The notes beneath the pieces are model-generated. The model did not search any database and was not told where the DNA came from. It saw nothing but the letters and a program-made list of their open reading frames with translations. This document shows, piece by piece, positions 40,801-48,264 of a DNA stretch of 64,000 nt. Position numbers and translations under genes: made by a program. The DNA is from Stenopsyche tienmushanensis. Lineage: Eukaryota > Arthropoda > Insecta > Trichoptera > Stenopsychidae. The DNA is taken from contig WACJ01000522.1 in assembly GCA_008973525.1 (NCBI GenBank), positions 744,001 to 808,000 of the forward strand. Reading direction: 5' to 3'. Positions within the stretch are counted from its first letter, which is position 1. Every line of letters starts with the position of its first letter.

Positions 40801-43326
40801 ATATTATGGATATGATAGTGTTTTAGAGTCATGTACTATCTCATTATTAACCCTTTGCACTCTTGTTATATAAACACCTATATTTGTGGCTGTATAATCC
40901 AAAACAATATTTTGCATATTTTGTTCATATTTTGCTTTATTTTAAATTATAGTGTTGCTGATTTGGATGATAAATTACTTTCGCTCATTTTGGATTTCAT
41001 CTATGGACTGGTGTGTTCTGGTGATTTAAAAATGGCCAAAACCCTTCGAGTTATCGTTATAGATAAATTCAAGAGTAAAAAAATGATGGTGATTATATTA
41101 ATGTTTTATTTTGATATTATCCAATTTGCCTTGTGTACATAATAATCTTATTTTTTTGCGAATGGATTTATAGCTACAACATCAAGAGTCCCTTGCAGAG
41201 ACTTGCCTTTGGAATTCCGGAGTTACATCACGCCGCGATACACTTCTCGATATAAAACCCGAAGCAATTGCTGAGCAAATGACATTTTTAGATGCCGAGC
41301 TCTTTGCTAGGATATCGGTGCCGGAAGCGTTAATATGGACCTAGATATCAACGTGAAGAACAAAGTCCAAATCTTACTCGATTTACTGAACATTTTAACA
41401 ATATGAGCTATTGGTAATTGTTTTATCGATTATTTTAGTTCATATATGCTTTGCTCCCTTTTATAGGCACATTAAATATACCTTTTATTTTTCAGGGCTC
41501 GTTGTCGTATATTAGAACAAGAAGAAGCTAAAGACTAGAGAAAAATATGTAATGAAATTCTTGAAAGTTATGAAACATTTGCGCAAAATGAACAATTTCA
41601 ATTCATATTTAGCACTGCTTTCTGCTTTATCCTCTGCGCCAATTCACCGTCTTGATTGGCCGAAGCCAATTCTCGATGGAATTTCTGAAAACAGCACACT
41701 CATGGAAAGCAGCTCCAGTTTTAGGGCCTATAGACAAGCATTGGCTGAAGCTCATCCACCTTGTATACCATATCTGTTAGTAATCAGTGATTGTTAATTT
41801 AATTAGATTTATTATGTATGTGGCATTTAATTATTTTTATTTATTCAATTATAGCGGTCAAGTTTTGCAAGATCTAACCTTTATACATGCTGGAAATCCA
41901 GATCACTTACCGGATGGCAGTATTAATTTCCAAAAACGTTGGCAACAATATCACACCCTAGAAGATATGAAACGCTTTAGCAAAGTGTAAGCTAGTCTAT
42001 TTAACTTTTATATAGGGTCTTTCAATAAAGATGCTCGAAATTTGTTATGTTATAGCGTATTGTTAAAGTAAAATCTGTCAAATTTATTGCGAATTATTCA
42101 GTAGTATATGGCAAATCACCATGAAAGAACGACACACATTGAATGATGTGTGCAAATCAACAAATTTTCAAAATCAGTGTTTCATTCAGGAAATGTTCCA
42201 CGCATTACTTGAGTTTTATCCTGCCAAGTCGACTTAAGTAACTTCTTGTGGTCTAAACTGGACGATATGGATACCGACGACACGTGGTTCTAACAGGACG
42301 GCGCTACATAACATATGGAGTCGAAGGCTGGGCGACAAGCAGGCTAAATGAAGACCATCATGGGAAGATTGAATTCAGCACAGCGACCAGCACTCCTACA
42401 GATGACGAGGGCTTACAGAATGGTGGCAACGGCCAGCCTGCCAGTGCTGGCTGGGATACTGCCATTGGACCTGAGGCTGCAAATCAGAGCGGCAAAGTAT
42501 CGTTGGCGGAAAAAGACTGTCGCTGTGAAAATAAAAGGACATGGTTACCGTGCAAGCCTTCCAATTTACTTCTGAAGGAGTAGATTGTGCAAAGGCGTGA
42601 TGATACTCGGCTAATGACACAACTACAGAACAGTCAAGAGGGAATAACGAAATTGGTCAGCGATAAGAATGATGCGAGTATCTTAATTATCAAAACAAAC
42701 GCCTGCTCTCAAGACAACACAAACAAAAGTCGTCTTAATAGCTTATCCGATGATAGTGATTTCAGTTAATTATACCTAAATTTTATGCCGATTAAAAGAT
42801 TCTTTAGAATAGGATTTTTTGTTGAGTGAAAAAAAAATAAAAACATATTGGACAATGTTTAGACGTGTAGGGGTACTTTTACGGCACACTCGTCTTTGTC
42901 TCACGATTTCCGGTCCGATAGGGTTAATGCCATAAAATATTCTTTCAAATAAGAAATTCACACAACTTGTTTTATTTACATTTAAAAATCGAGCATCCTA
43001 TTGAAATATCCTATATATGTTATAAACATTAGTTATTTAATTATTTTATTTGATTTATATCGTTTATTTTCTATTGCAGTCAATATTCTTTTAAGAAAAA
43101 TGATCGTATAATAGCTGCATTTAACGGCTTTGAAGATTTTCTTGACTGAAGAAGCATTGTGGCAGAGATCTGAATCAATAAAACCCAAAGGAGGCAAGAA
43201 AACGAACTGCAAATTAAGCTCTGCAATATCCATAGGTAATTTTCTTATCATTAAACATTGTTATGCGTGTTTTGAATTGTTTTTAATTTTCTGTCGTTTC
43301 ATATTGCAGAGAACATGAATAATTAG
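13065..43326 (+). CDS. C3G: C3G / RapGEF1: Crk-binding Rap guanine nucleotide exchange factor (24 exons)
   Basis: Exchange factor that loads GTP on Rap1 after recruitment by Crk-type SH2/SH3 adaptors, linking receptors to adhesion and MAPK signalling at the membrane. Exons by phase: 13065-13839, 28380-28563, 28639-28741, 28817-28925, 29000-29193, 29295-29463, 29553-29697, 29786-29863, 30605-30744, 30825-31011, 31100-31747, 31887-31999, 38163-38478, 38551-38755, 38835-39029, 39106-39246, 39324-39462, 40622-40781, 40953-41088, 41174-41413, 41496-41775, 41855-41986, 43080-43235, 43310-43326. All introns are GT-AG. With three single Ts skipped this gives about 1,652 aa. Order: low-complexity N-terminus; proline-rich SH3 ligands (PPLPPKRK ~565, PPALPAKTRK ~870, PPPLPMKKKH ~940, LPPELPPKK ~1115); REM domain (~1250-1380); CDC25 domain (~1380-1640). 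Odd: three +1 stop-frameshift sites in the CDC25 domain. Family assignment is strong; functionality depends on those sites. Confidence 0.9.
16172..16272. repeat. Short pogo/Tigger-like MITE remnant (ctatagcg repeats)
   Basis: Four copies of ctatagcg or its complement lie within 90 bp (catcctatagcgtcc at left, ggacgctatagaagg at right, two inside). The layout, with inverted ends plus internal repeats of the same word, resembles pogo/Tigger-type terminal regions such as those at 17191 and 32507, but the word differs. Confidence 0.5.
17001..18024. mobile_element. piggyBac-like element flanked by TTAA, containing a nested element
   Basis: TTAA sits at 16997-17000 and 18025-18028. The ends are inverted: CTCGTTCGTCGCCGCG on the left and the complement of ggttggcgacgagtgtg on the right, sharing TCGTCGCC. 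TTAA target duplications with short inverted ends are characteristic of piggyBac. A palindrome (gtccaccgtatatagtggac) lies just inside the left end. No piggyBac transposase is recognisable, and most of the interior is taken by the element at 17191-17788. Confidence 0.55.
17191..17788. mobile_element. pogo/Tigger-like element nested in the piggyBac-like element
   Basis: The left end CACTTAAACCTTTTTTGTGC and right end complement CACTCAAACCTCTTTTTGTG are matched. The word tcgcacaaaaa recurs inside near the left end, as in the element at 32507. The - strand near 17530-17600 reads an acidic ISSEEESDFES segment, like the acidic C-terminus seen in the 32.9-kb copy. Internally deleted. Confidence 0.5.
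18300..18375 (+). repeat. Dispersed repeat (tatgcccgcacatgttgc family), copy 2
   Basis: Matches 10045-10120 over the 'catatgttgc...ccatagcgctttattttcaat' stretch. Confidence 0.5.
20045..20260 (-). pseudogene. hAT transposase fragment related to 6.9 kb
   Basis: The + strand (tgcgttgcgcaacagagga..., 20080 on) matches 6925-7090. Read on the - strand it gives KFIPSDRKLLDPVTEERR and then QEIASSVAQR, similar to the - strand reading of the hAT element at 6298-7207. It is a fragment with no ends preserved. Confidence 0.45.
21196..21727 (-). mobile_element. hAT terminal repeat family, copy C (split by a MITE)
   Basis: Same family as 7632-7995. It is interrupted at the word cagtta (21471-21476) by the 200-bp element at 21477-21676 and resumes at ttactgcc. 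The terminus ...gccactg is at 21721-21727. Confidence 0.65.
21477..21676. mobile_element. 200-bp near-perfect hairpin MITE with TTA duplication
   Basis: The ends are GGCCTGATCCACAC and its exact complement. The two arms pair for about 70 bases with only a few mismatches around a short loop near 21555-21600. TTA occurs on both sides (21474-21476, 21677-21679), and the host hAT repeat shows the uninterrupted site in copies A, B and D. A 3-bp TTA duplication points to a PIF/Harbinger-type non-autonomous element. Confidence 0.8.
21840..22130 (+). mobile_element. R1-like retrotransposon 3' end, copy 1
   Basis: Shares with 42541-42790, 30100-30310 and (inverted) 60530-60765 the sequence around 'gcaaaggagtggtgatactcgg' and 'aaaacaaacgcctgctctcaag'. 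In the 42-kb copy it lies directly after a non-LTR reverse-transcriptase C-terminus, so this is its 3' untranslated region. Confidence 0.6.
23745..23990 (-). repeat. Dispersed repeat of the 57.5-58.9 kb element family
   Basis: Contains 'caggcgcctgccacgggcgc' and 'tccgaaaagcggaccgg', the inverted equivalents of words at 37510-37710 and 57680-58040. Non-coding fragment. Confidence 0.5.
24880..25135 (-). pseudogene. mariner transposase N-terminal fragment
   Basis: The - strand reads GGRPSTVSDELIQEQVRNNR and then HVMLDDLQRVF, followed in another frame by DISRSVLGDIVWENL. These are the linker and second helix-turn-helix of mariner-family transposases (compare GRPST and ISRS..). Frames are broken and no catalytic triad is present. 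Confidence 0.65.
25818..26183 (-). mobile_element. hAT terminal repeat family, copy D
   Basis: Starts with a degraded hAT dimerisation coding scrap (LELEFKYLMTI on the - strand, 25820-25870). It continues with the 280-bp repeat and ends at ...gccactg (26177-26183). Confidence 0.65.
27640..27765 (-). repeat. Dispersed repeat (tatgcccgcacatgttgc family), copy 3, inverted
   Basis: The complement matches 10040-10140 around 'atagcgctatgg' and 'atagaagcatgacat'. A related edge with 'gtgagtgcgtactcat' recurs at 60385. Confidence 0.45.
28380..29863 (+). CDS. C3G: C3G exons 2-8 (N-terminal helical region and first SH3 ligands)
   Basis: Seven exons separated by introns of about 74-102 bp. They read a basic SANKLARRARSFKEDLLER segment, then TQFDLRHFRDVIKKNK, then a conserved helical block (SALDRLCQAAADLIRLCDEN) known from the N-terminal half of C3G. 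They end with PPPKPPIPMR and APPLPPKRKP, both class II SH3-ligand-like. No frame breaks or stops occur. Confidence 0.85.
29895..30505 (+). mobile_element. R1-like 3' end, copy 2, in C3G intron 8
   Basis: The body (30100-30500) matches the 21.9- and 42.6-kb copies. 29900-29970 is a second, inverted piece of the same 3' region: 'tttgacagaaacgggtgtcttgcatc' resembles 60430-60470. The insertion explains why this intron (741 bp) is much longer than its neighbours. It ends near ...gatagggttaac. Confidence 0.6.
30605..31999 (+). CDS. C3G: C3G exons 9-12 (Ser/Asn-rich region with main Crk-SH3 ligand)
   Basis: Exon 11 (31100-31747) is the longest internal exon, rich in Ser and Asn. Near its end it has PPALPAKTRK, matching the P-x-L-P-x-K ligand by which C3G binds the first SH3 domain of Crk. 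Exon 12 ends in PPPLPMKKKH with donor cac-a|gtcagt. That donor joins across 6.2 kb to the exon at 38163, giving KKKHIMAYMEMF. Confidence 0.88.
32507..33133 (-). mobile_element. pogo/Tigger-like element, internally deleted
   Basis: The ends CACCTATCCCTCGATTTACG and its complement are flanked by TA on both sides. The terminal word cgcgtaaatcgag is repeated three to four times near each end, as in Tigger-type elements. The - strand (32825-32965) encodes an intact-looking acidic C-terminus: DYLIRREEEPAAGFESDNSS, then DFEPTKMKKLV and LEYSSEEVE with a stop. The catalytic part is missing. Confidence 0.65.
33330..33960 (+). repeat. Composite dispersed repeat, copy 1
   Basis: 33340-33570 matches 46435-46745 ('caacgccctagtgaggaaagg', 'cctttccagta', 'cttccgaggaaaactgct'). 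A later piece (33570-33650, 'gtgagcgttctaaatgaaac') matches 9975-10045. The word 'tagtggactgcttgtggctg' near 33720 recurs near 52850. No coding capacity recognised. Confidence 0.5.
36730..36960 (+). pseudogene. mariner transposase fragment
   Basis: Reads RRWVAEFKRGHTSCQDEQLS, a stop (tga in place of cga), PNKVATPEMMKKIHKMLL and DDRRL. Same family as 62480-62790 (+) and 56885-57545 (-). Only the N-terminal helix-turn-helix/linker part remains. Confidence 0.7.
36965..37430 (-). mobile_element. tRNA-derived SINE
   Basis: On the - strand the head (37428 down to about 37360) reads gtgttggtatagtggataag ... ggttcgggttcaaatccag, with recognisable A-box (tggtatagtgg) and B-box (ggttcaaatcc) RNA polymerase III promoter elements. 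The body contains gtggtttcccgttgcc on the + strand near 37060. A box-B-like piece also occurs at 11128-11155. The anticodon region (ctctta) is tRNA-Lys-like, but the fold is too degraded for a functional tRNA. Confidence 0.6.
37440..37720 (+). repeat. Dispersed repeat of the 57.5-58.9 kb family
   Basis: Matches 57640-57740 ('caaccggtccgcttttcaga', 'gacgaatgagcgcctc') joined directly to sequence matching 57845-58040 ('taagcaataacgaa', 'accatgtgcaactctc', 'cagttgcgcccg'). Relative to that copy it lacks about 100 bp in the middle. Confidence 0.55.
37932..38042 (-). repeat. MITE with inverted CTAGATCACTAATC ends and TTAA edges
   Basis: TTAATCCTAGATTACTAATC on the left and the complement of gattagtgatctagggcttaa on the right. 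Edges are TTAA on both sides, compatible with a piggyBac-type target. One arm matches 5788 and 47627. Confidence 0.55.
38163..39246 (+). CDS. C3G: C3G exons 13-16 (linker before the REM domain)
   Basis: Reads IMAYMEMFGNCS, then Ser/Thr/Pro-rich sequence and a further LPPELPPKKTKIKH proline motif. Exon 16 ends in an acidic segment (ERRDPEPAIENE). Introns here are 72-79 bp. No frame breaks. Confidence 0.85.
39324..41088 (+). CDS. C3G: C3G exons 17-19 (RasGEF N-terminal / REM domain)
   Basis: Exon 17 reads DGPDIRGGHPDALIVHA, the start of the REM domain. Exon 18 continues AFLTTYRTFVTPLNLLEKL. Exon 19 gives LLSLILDFIYGLVCSGDL and ends at atg-atg|gtgatt. The REM domain packs against and stabilises the CDC25 helical hairpin. 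These three exons are uninterrupted. Intron 17 (39463-40621) contains a mariner-like element. Confidence 0.88.
39841..40430 (+). mobile_element. Deleted mariner-like element in C3G intron 17
   Basis: The ends attaggggtacgcagaaaaa and the complement of tttttatgaatacccctaat are inverted. The + strand open frame 39892-40185 ends with IQEITDKTGYSWSSVQRSM, a mariner-type second helix-turn-helix. After a deletion, 40240-40360 resembles the mariner C-terminal DLAPSDYHLF region in broken frames. Non-autonomous. Confidence 0.6.
41174..41413 (+). CDS. C3G: C3G exon 20: start of CDC25 catalytic domain, with +1 T at 41342
   Basis: Reads AEQMTFLDAELFARI, then SVPEALIWT up to codon ACC (41339-41341), followed by T-AGA. 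Read in frame the next codon is TAG. If T41342 is skipped, the reading becomes RYQREEQSPNLTRFTEHFN and then NMSYW, matching the family (compare the vertebrate SPNLTQFTEHFNNMSYW). The exon's end phase (two bases, tg) fits the next exon only when the T is left out. Confidence 0.85.
41496..41775 (+). CDS. C3G: C3G exon 21: CDC25 domain core, with +1 T at 41536
   Basis: Reads ARCRILEQEEAKD to codon GAC (41533-41535), then T-AGA, so the in-frame codon is TAG. Skipping T41536 gives REKYVMKFLKVMKHLRKMNN, then FNSYLALLSALSSAPIHRL and SSSSFRAYRQAL, all core CDC25 motifs of RapGEF1. The donor is tat-ct|gttagt, in phase with the exon at 41855 only when the T is skipped. Confidence 0.85.
41855..41986 (+). 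CDS. C3G: C3G exon 22: CDC25 domain
   Basis: Reads GQVLQDLTFIHAGNPDHLPD and then FQKRWQQYHTLEDMKRF, matching the PYLGLILQDLTF region and the KRWQQ helix of RapGEF1. It is the only one of the four large catalytic exons without an extra T. Donor aaa-gt|gtaagc. Confidence 0.88.
42010..42310 (+). pseudogene. mariner-type transposase fragment in C3G intron 22
   Basis: Begins with an end-like word (gggtctttcaataaagatgc). Near 42260-42310 it reads DDMDTDDTWF, a stop, then QDGATSHM, matching the WFQQDGATxH catalytic region of mariner-type transposases with a stop in place of one Gln. It abuts the R1-like fragment that follows. Confidence 0.55.
42310..42925 (+). mobile_element. R1-like non-LTR retrotransposon C-terminus and 3' UTR, copy 3
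   Basis: The + strand reads YGVEGWATSRLNED, then after a frame change RLNSAQRPALLQMTRAYRMV, ATASLPVLAGILPLDL and IRAAKYRW. This is the conserved region after the reverse transcriptase in R1/I-type elements. It is followed by the 3' UTR shared with copies 1, 2 and 4, ending near ...ccgatagggttaat. Confidence 0.7.
43080..43235 (+). CDS. C3G: C3G exon 23: end of CDC25 domain, with +1 T at 43147
   Basis: Reads QYSFKKNDRIIAAFNGFEDF and then LD to codon GAC (43144-43146), followed by T-GAA. In frame the next codon is TGA. Skipping T43147 gives EEALWQRSESIKPKGGKK, which matches the terminal EEALW...IKP motif of the family. Donor ata-g|gtaatt. Confidence 0.85.
43310..43326 (+). CDS. C3G: C3G terminal micro-exon with stop codon
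   Basis: After acceptor ttgcag at 43309 the reading is (g)ag-aac-atg-aat-aat-tag, giving ENMNN and a TAG stop at 43324-43326. The phase fits exon 23 exactly. The exon is small, so its assignment rests on phase and splice signals. Confidence 0.6.
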
Positions 43327-46300
43327 AATATAGACTGCTAAACCTAAACTGCAAAAGATGTTGCGATTATAATTACACAAAGTATTATTCTTCAATGAAT
43401 GTAATACCAAAAAATATTTTGCATTTTCTAAGTCTTTCGGAACATAGTAAATGTTTCCTTATATGATGTACATATCAGACGCGTGATGGATATTTTTGGT
43501 CAATCACAGTCACCTTCTATTCATAAGGGTAAGCACGGCTAGATGAATTATCTGGTTCCAAATCATATTATTCCCATCTGCAGTTATGTACTGATACCTA
43601 ACAATATCAAAATTATCATCGTAATGTAACACACGATTCATCAAGGGAATTGCCATATTTAATATATTTGAGTAATAAGTGATATTAATGAAAGAGAGTG
43701 AATGTGAGCATTTTTTAAATTATTAAACATATTATACAAATTTCTGTTAGTTGCCAAAGTTTGTAATGGAAGTCTGTGATTTGAAAATATCATCGTTCAC
43801 TCCGTGATCCAATTTTGAAATATTTACTGTGACGGCGAAACAACTAATAATGTACATCAGGATGTGTTCACGTTTTCATGAATCATGATATTTATAACAT
43901 TATGAATTATTTACGCTAGTTTGTGTAATATTTGATATGCAAAAATTTTCTGTTTATCAGCATTTTGGAAGACTTTTCATCGTGATTTCTCAGAATGTTA
44001 GTAAATATTAAGTCTTGTTATCTGTTATTATCATTTCTAAAATGAATAGAAGAATAATGCGTAAGTACAGCAAATGTTGTTGAAAAATAATTCAAATCCG
44101 ATGATCTTCCTTGTGATTCGATTCGACGTTTATAATATTTGTAAAATTAAATTAAACGGAGACTCATAATGCGTATCATCGTAAATGCTTAAATTTTAGC
44201 ATTGCCGTGTGCGCGTGTATAAATTTAGAATCGGTCGTCTTGGAAGAATTACATTTGGGTTCTTTTTCATGGACGCTGTATTGGGTTGATGCGAAAGTTT
44301 TGATACCACATCATTTTTCTAGTGTTTTGACGTGGATCAGCTTCAATTATAGCCGTTAAATCTGAATGGGATATTGAAAACCACCCCTCTGGGTTAGTCG
44401 AACTTTAACAGCATCTATACATTATGCAATCGCATGTTGCCTTTATTCAGTTTATCTACGGACATTTCGATAAATCACGAGCTGCATGTTGGCCAGGCTA
44501 AAACTGAAGATGAAGTCAAAACGTCAAGACTTTCGCATCCATCCAGTAAATTGTAAATTTATGCCGGCATTCGTCGAAAACATAATTTAGTATTCATTTT
44601 AATTATCGGCTTACATGTGAATGTGTATGATTAGACGTAAGAATGGATATATTATAAAAATGACTGAGTACATCAACCCCTTATTCATTGTATTTATATT
44701 TTTCAATGAGATTAATTCTTTATTTTAATACGTATTAATGATTGAGATTGATTAATTTGCATTAAAATAGTTAATAGGTAAATGTATCATATATTGAATA
44801 ATTATACGCGCGCACTCTTGTGAGATTTTACTCTCGTGTGCATGCGGAGAATTTGATGTTTTGTTGGAATTTTCCAAAATGTCCTCTTAACCGTTGAATT
44901 AAATTTTTCACGTCTTCGACTAAATTCATTCATTGTTATTCTTAGATAAATATAATAGGAACCGACAATTTTTATTCTGCATGAGAAGAAAAATGTTGAA
45001 TATTTTTTTAATTAATACATTATCGCGTTTTGTACATCTTTAGTTAATATTTTGTTAGCCGCCTAAAGAGGTTATATCGTACGCTTTATGAAATTTATTT
45101 TAACTCTCATATGCAATTTCTATAGCCTATATAAAATTGTACATAGATAAAATATATCTTTTCACTCATTAATGTTAGGCATATTTCATCATATGGAACA
45201 AAATACATTTATTTAATTTACGATGTTTAATTATTCACTATTTACTATGAATATATGATTTTATTTCATATCATTGTATCGATGAAAACTTTTTAATTAA
45301 AAAAAATTGTATTGTTTATTATGTAACTAAAGTTACTCAATTTGTTTATATAACGAGAAGATACACTAAATGTATTTATTTTTAGAATGTTTTATAATTT
45401 AGATTAGCCTACACTCGGTATGTTAGCATGGCGTTTAAATAGGCAGTCATTAATATGCACATCAGATTTGATCGCATTCTTCCTTATATTACCATAATTT
45501 GCTTTAAAATAATTTAGCTTTTATTTCATTTATTAGTTGTGTTATAGGATAATATTATGATTTGGTTAAAAGAAACTTTTAAATTTAATTTTTATAATAA
45601 TTTATTTATTCATCGATATCTACTAAAATTTGATAATTCCTTAATTTAAAACAACTACCTAATTGACCTTGATTTGTATCAAAATATATTTATACTGTTG
45701 TATTATTTATATACAGAAAATAATATCATTTATATTCACGATAAAGCATAAATCTAACAACAACACTAAAATTTCATCGTATTTTCAACTCATTTCATAA
45801 ATATTTATAGTTAGATTGCAAAACTACATCTATCAAGTCTTGTAAAACATTTTTTTTTTTGCATATAACGAATCTTTTCCTATTGATTTCGATTGTATTA
45901 TTTTATTGTATGTGAATTTATAAGTTATATTATTAGCCTTGATATTATTTATGTATTATTTTTTTATTCAATGATTTATTTTCAGTATATTTATTTAGTT
46001 CTTTTGTAATTAATAAATTTATTACTTCCTATTATTTTTCTTTTATTTTGTTTTTTTAAACTTAAAATTAAAACATTTTTACTATAATTTGGTATGGAAA
46101 AAATGCGTACAAAAGTCAATAAAATAATAAATTATTAACACCTTACCTACTGGTAAACTTCGTGTGGTCCTTTGCACTCGAGACGTTTCGCAGTACTATT
46201 CATTGCTACTTTCACAAATCATGACTTGCTTGTCACCGCTATCTCTTACATAGTCGACTCTACCCAAGAATATGGAGCACGGTGAACCTTACCGGTTCAG

Positions 46301-46435
46301 AGCAAAGAGGCTCTAGGACCAAAACAAAGACAAGAAGAACACCAAATATACAGCCTTGAGAAGAGGCATAGGAAGAACTTCACTTTGCAACGTTAACAGC
46401 ATTGTCTTCCATTAACTTCTATATCGTTTTGAAAT
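43327..46435. other. C3G 3' flank, AT-rich
   Basis: Probably includes the C3G 3' UTR. Several aataaa-type words occur, for example near 46120, but none can be chosen as the true polyadenylation signal. Apart from the MITE at 44280-44548 I recognise nothing. Confidence 0.4.
44280..44548. mobile_element. Mariner-type MITE
   Basis: The ends ttgggttgatgcgaaagttt and the complement of gactttcgcatccatccag are inverted over about 22 bases, with TA-type flanks. The interior (about 270 bp in all) is non-coding. Confidence 0.6.
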
Positions 46436-46750
46436 CACCGAACTGAGAGGGTTAATCTGAAATAAAAAAGCACTCGGTATCGAATTTGCTCGGATAAGTT
46501 GTACTAGGACGGGGAGACACACTCAGTTGGTATAGGAGCGAATCCGAGATGCACTCAAGCCTCACGTCTGATTTCATCCTAGCCCGGCAACGCCCTAGCG
46601 AGGAAAGGAGGGACTGGACTCTGCACTCCACAAAGTCCTTTCCAGTAGAATCAAAAAGGTCGTCTAGAGTAGTTTTCCACTGTCTTCAGAAGAAAACTAC
46701 TGTCTTTACAAAGCTTCCACACTTCCTATCGAGACAGTCACAAAAGCGTT
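46435..46750 (+). repeat. Composite dispersed repeat, copy 2
   Basis: Matches 33340-33570 ('actcaagcctcacgtctgatt', 'ggcaacgccctagcgagg', 'cagaagaaaactactg'). A further scrap is at 48115-48260 ('cttccaaggaaaacggctcag'). The open frame across it is repeat-derived, not a gene. Confidence 0.5.
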
Positions 46751-47626
46751 TGTCAATACATTACAATAATATGTGGTTTGATGTTTTTTGTCGGCTTTGT
46801 TTCTTTGAGGACAGACTTTGCAATCCTTCCTAACTCCTATTCAATGCTTATAGGGATCAAAAACTTAGTAGTCTTTTTGTCGCGACTGAAGTTCGAACTA
46901 GTGCCGAACATGCGATCCGGTTCGTGGTCATGAACTAGTTTCAGATAAGAAAATCTATTTGAAGGGGTGTCATGTTACACTTCATAAGATACTGAAGAGC
47001 GTAGGAACCCGTTTTAAAGGAACTAAACGTAAACAGTTATTGCCGTGCATCGAGTTTCTGTATCAAACTGAGTGGTGAGCGAGAATCACCTTTCGAGTGC
47101 AAAGGATTCATTTAAAAAAAAATTTAAACAAATCCTCATAAAAACATGGTGTAATTCATAAAAATATGCTTCCCGTATGTAATGTGTTAATATAAATCAT
47201 TGACAAATTTTGATTTAAAGAAGGACATTCATATTTTAATGATGAATTTATTGTTGTACTGATTCTTGCCATACCTTTGTATTTCTGGTTGTATTTTATT
47301 TAAGCTTTAGAAAACATTATGTTTGATATAACACCGTATCATCAGTCTATTCCAGGTTTCTTCAATCTTTAATCGCCTTCGGAACCATCCTGGCTTGCGA
47401 TTATTCTGAAGGAACCTTTGAATAATTTGAGGTGATATATTTGTCGCTAACATTCTTTAGAGTTGTTTATTCAGAGAGTGGAAATAAATAATTATCATTG
47501 TAAAATGAAATTTAGCTAATAGATTGTCCTGTTAGGAATGTAACCCCATAAATCAAAGATGATCGAAAACAAATTACAACGGGACAATCTAATATAATTT
47601 TTATTAAGCACTTCAAAACAAAACAA

Positions 47627-47770
47627 TTAACCCTAGATCACTAATCATTAGTCTCATAGACTTAAGACTGAATGCATCCGACATGTATGCATGTTCCCGA
47701 ACCTCCCTCACAACACCCTGCTTGGTACCTTTCTACATAAGCAAATTAGTGACCCAGGCGTATTAAAAAT
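47627..47770 (+). repeat. Dispersed repeat with CTAGATCACTAATCATTAG-like end, copy 2
   Basis: Begins TTAACCCTAGATCACTAATC. Closely follows 5788-5915 through 'gtatgcatgtt' and 'aagcaaatt'. Confidence 0.5.
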
Positions 47771-48264
47771 ATTTATTTTTCCATGAAAAAACTTAATGAT
47801 TCCCCGTGAGTCGCTGTCGATTAAACAATTAAAAATCATTTTACAGTTCAATGGTAATTTTATGCATTACCCTTCAGAAATATCACAGAACCCAGATTGA
47901 AGAATCCTGTTGTATTTGCATGAAGATGGATAATTTTAAAAGTTTATTACGTTTACATGTTTTTAATGCTCTTATATCAAAAGCTTCTATTATGTTTTAT
48001 ACAAGTCATCATCATCAGAATTTGTCCTCATTCAATAGTTGAACAGACAAAATGCCCGAATTTTTAAAATATAATATTTATGTACTCAACAACCTTTTTA
48101 ATTCAAAATAACACGATCGCCTGATGTTGTTTTCTATGGTCTTCCAAGGAAAACGGCTCAGTCTTTAAAAAAGCCATTGATATGCTTACTCATTTATTTG
48201 GGCGAGTGTTGCATTCAATATCGAGCACACAAGATGGATGCAACCTTTTCATATGAATGGCTAT

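Noticed and set aside
41336..41345. Tiny intron or alternative splice site explaining the extra T
   Set aside because: No GT-AG pair exists that would remove one base, and the flanking sequence aligns to the family without any gap except that base.
41342..43147. C3G catalytic exons as a simple pseudogene
   Set aside because: All splice signals, phases and conserved motifs persist, no other indels are seen, and the three lesions share base, context and outcome. A very recent or artefactual origin remains open and is stated in the finding.
46549..46833. 94-codon + strand frame
   Set aside because: It lies in a dispersed repeat that also occurs at 33.4 kb with the frame broken.
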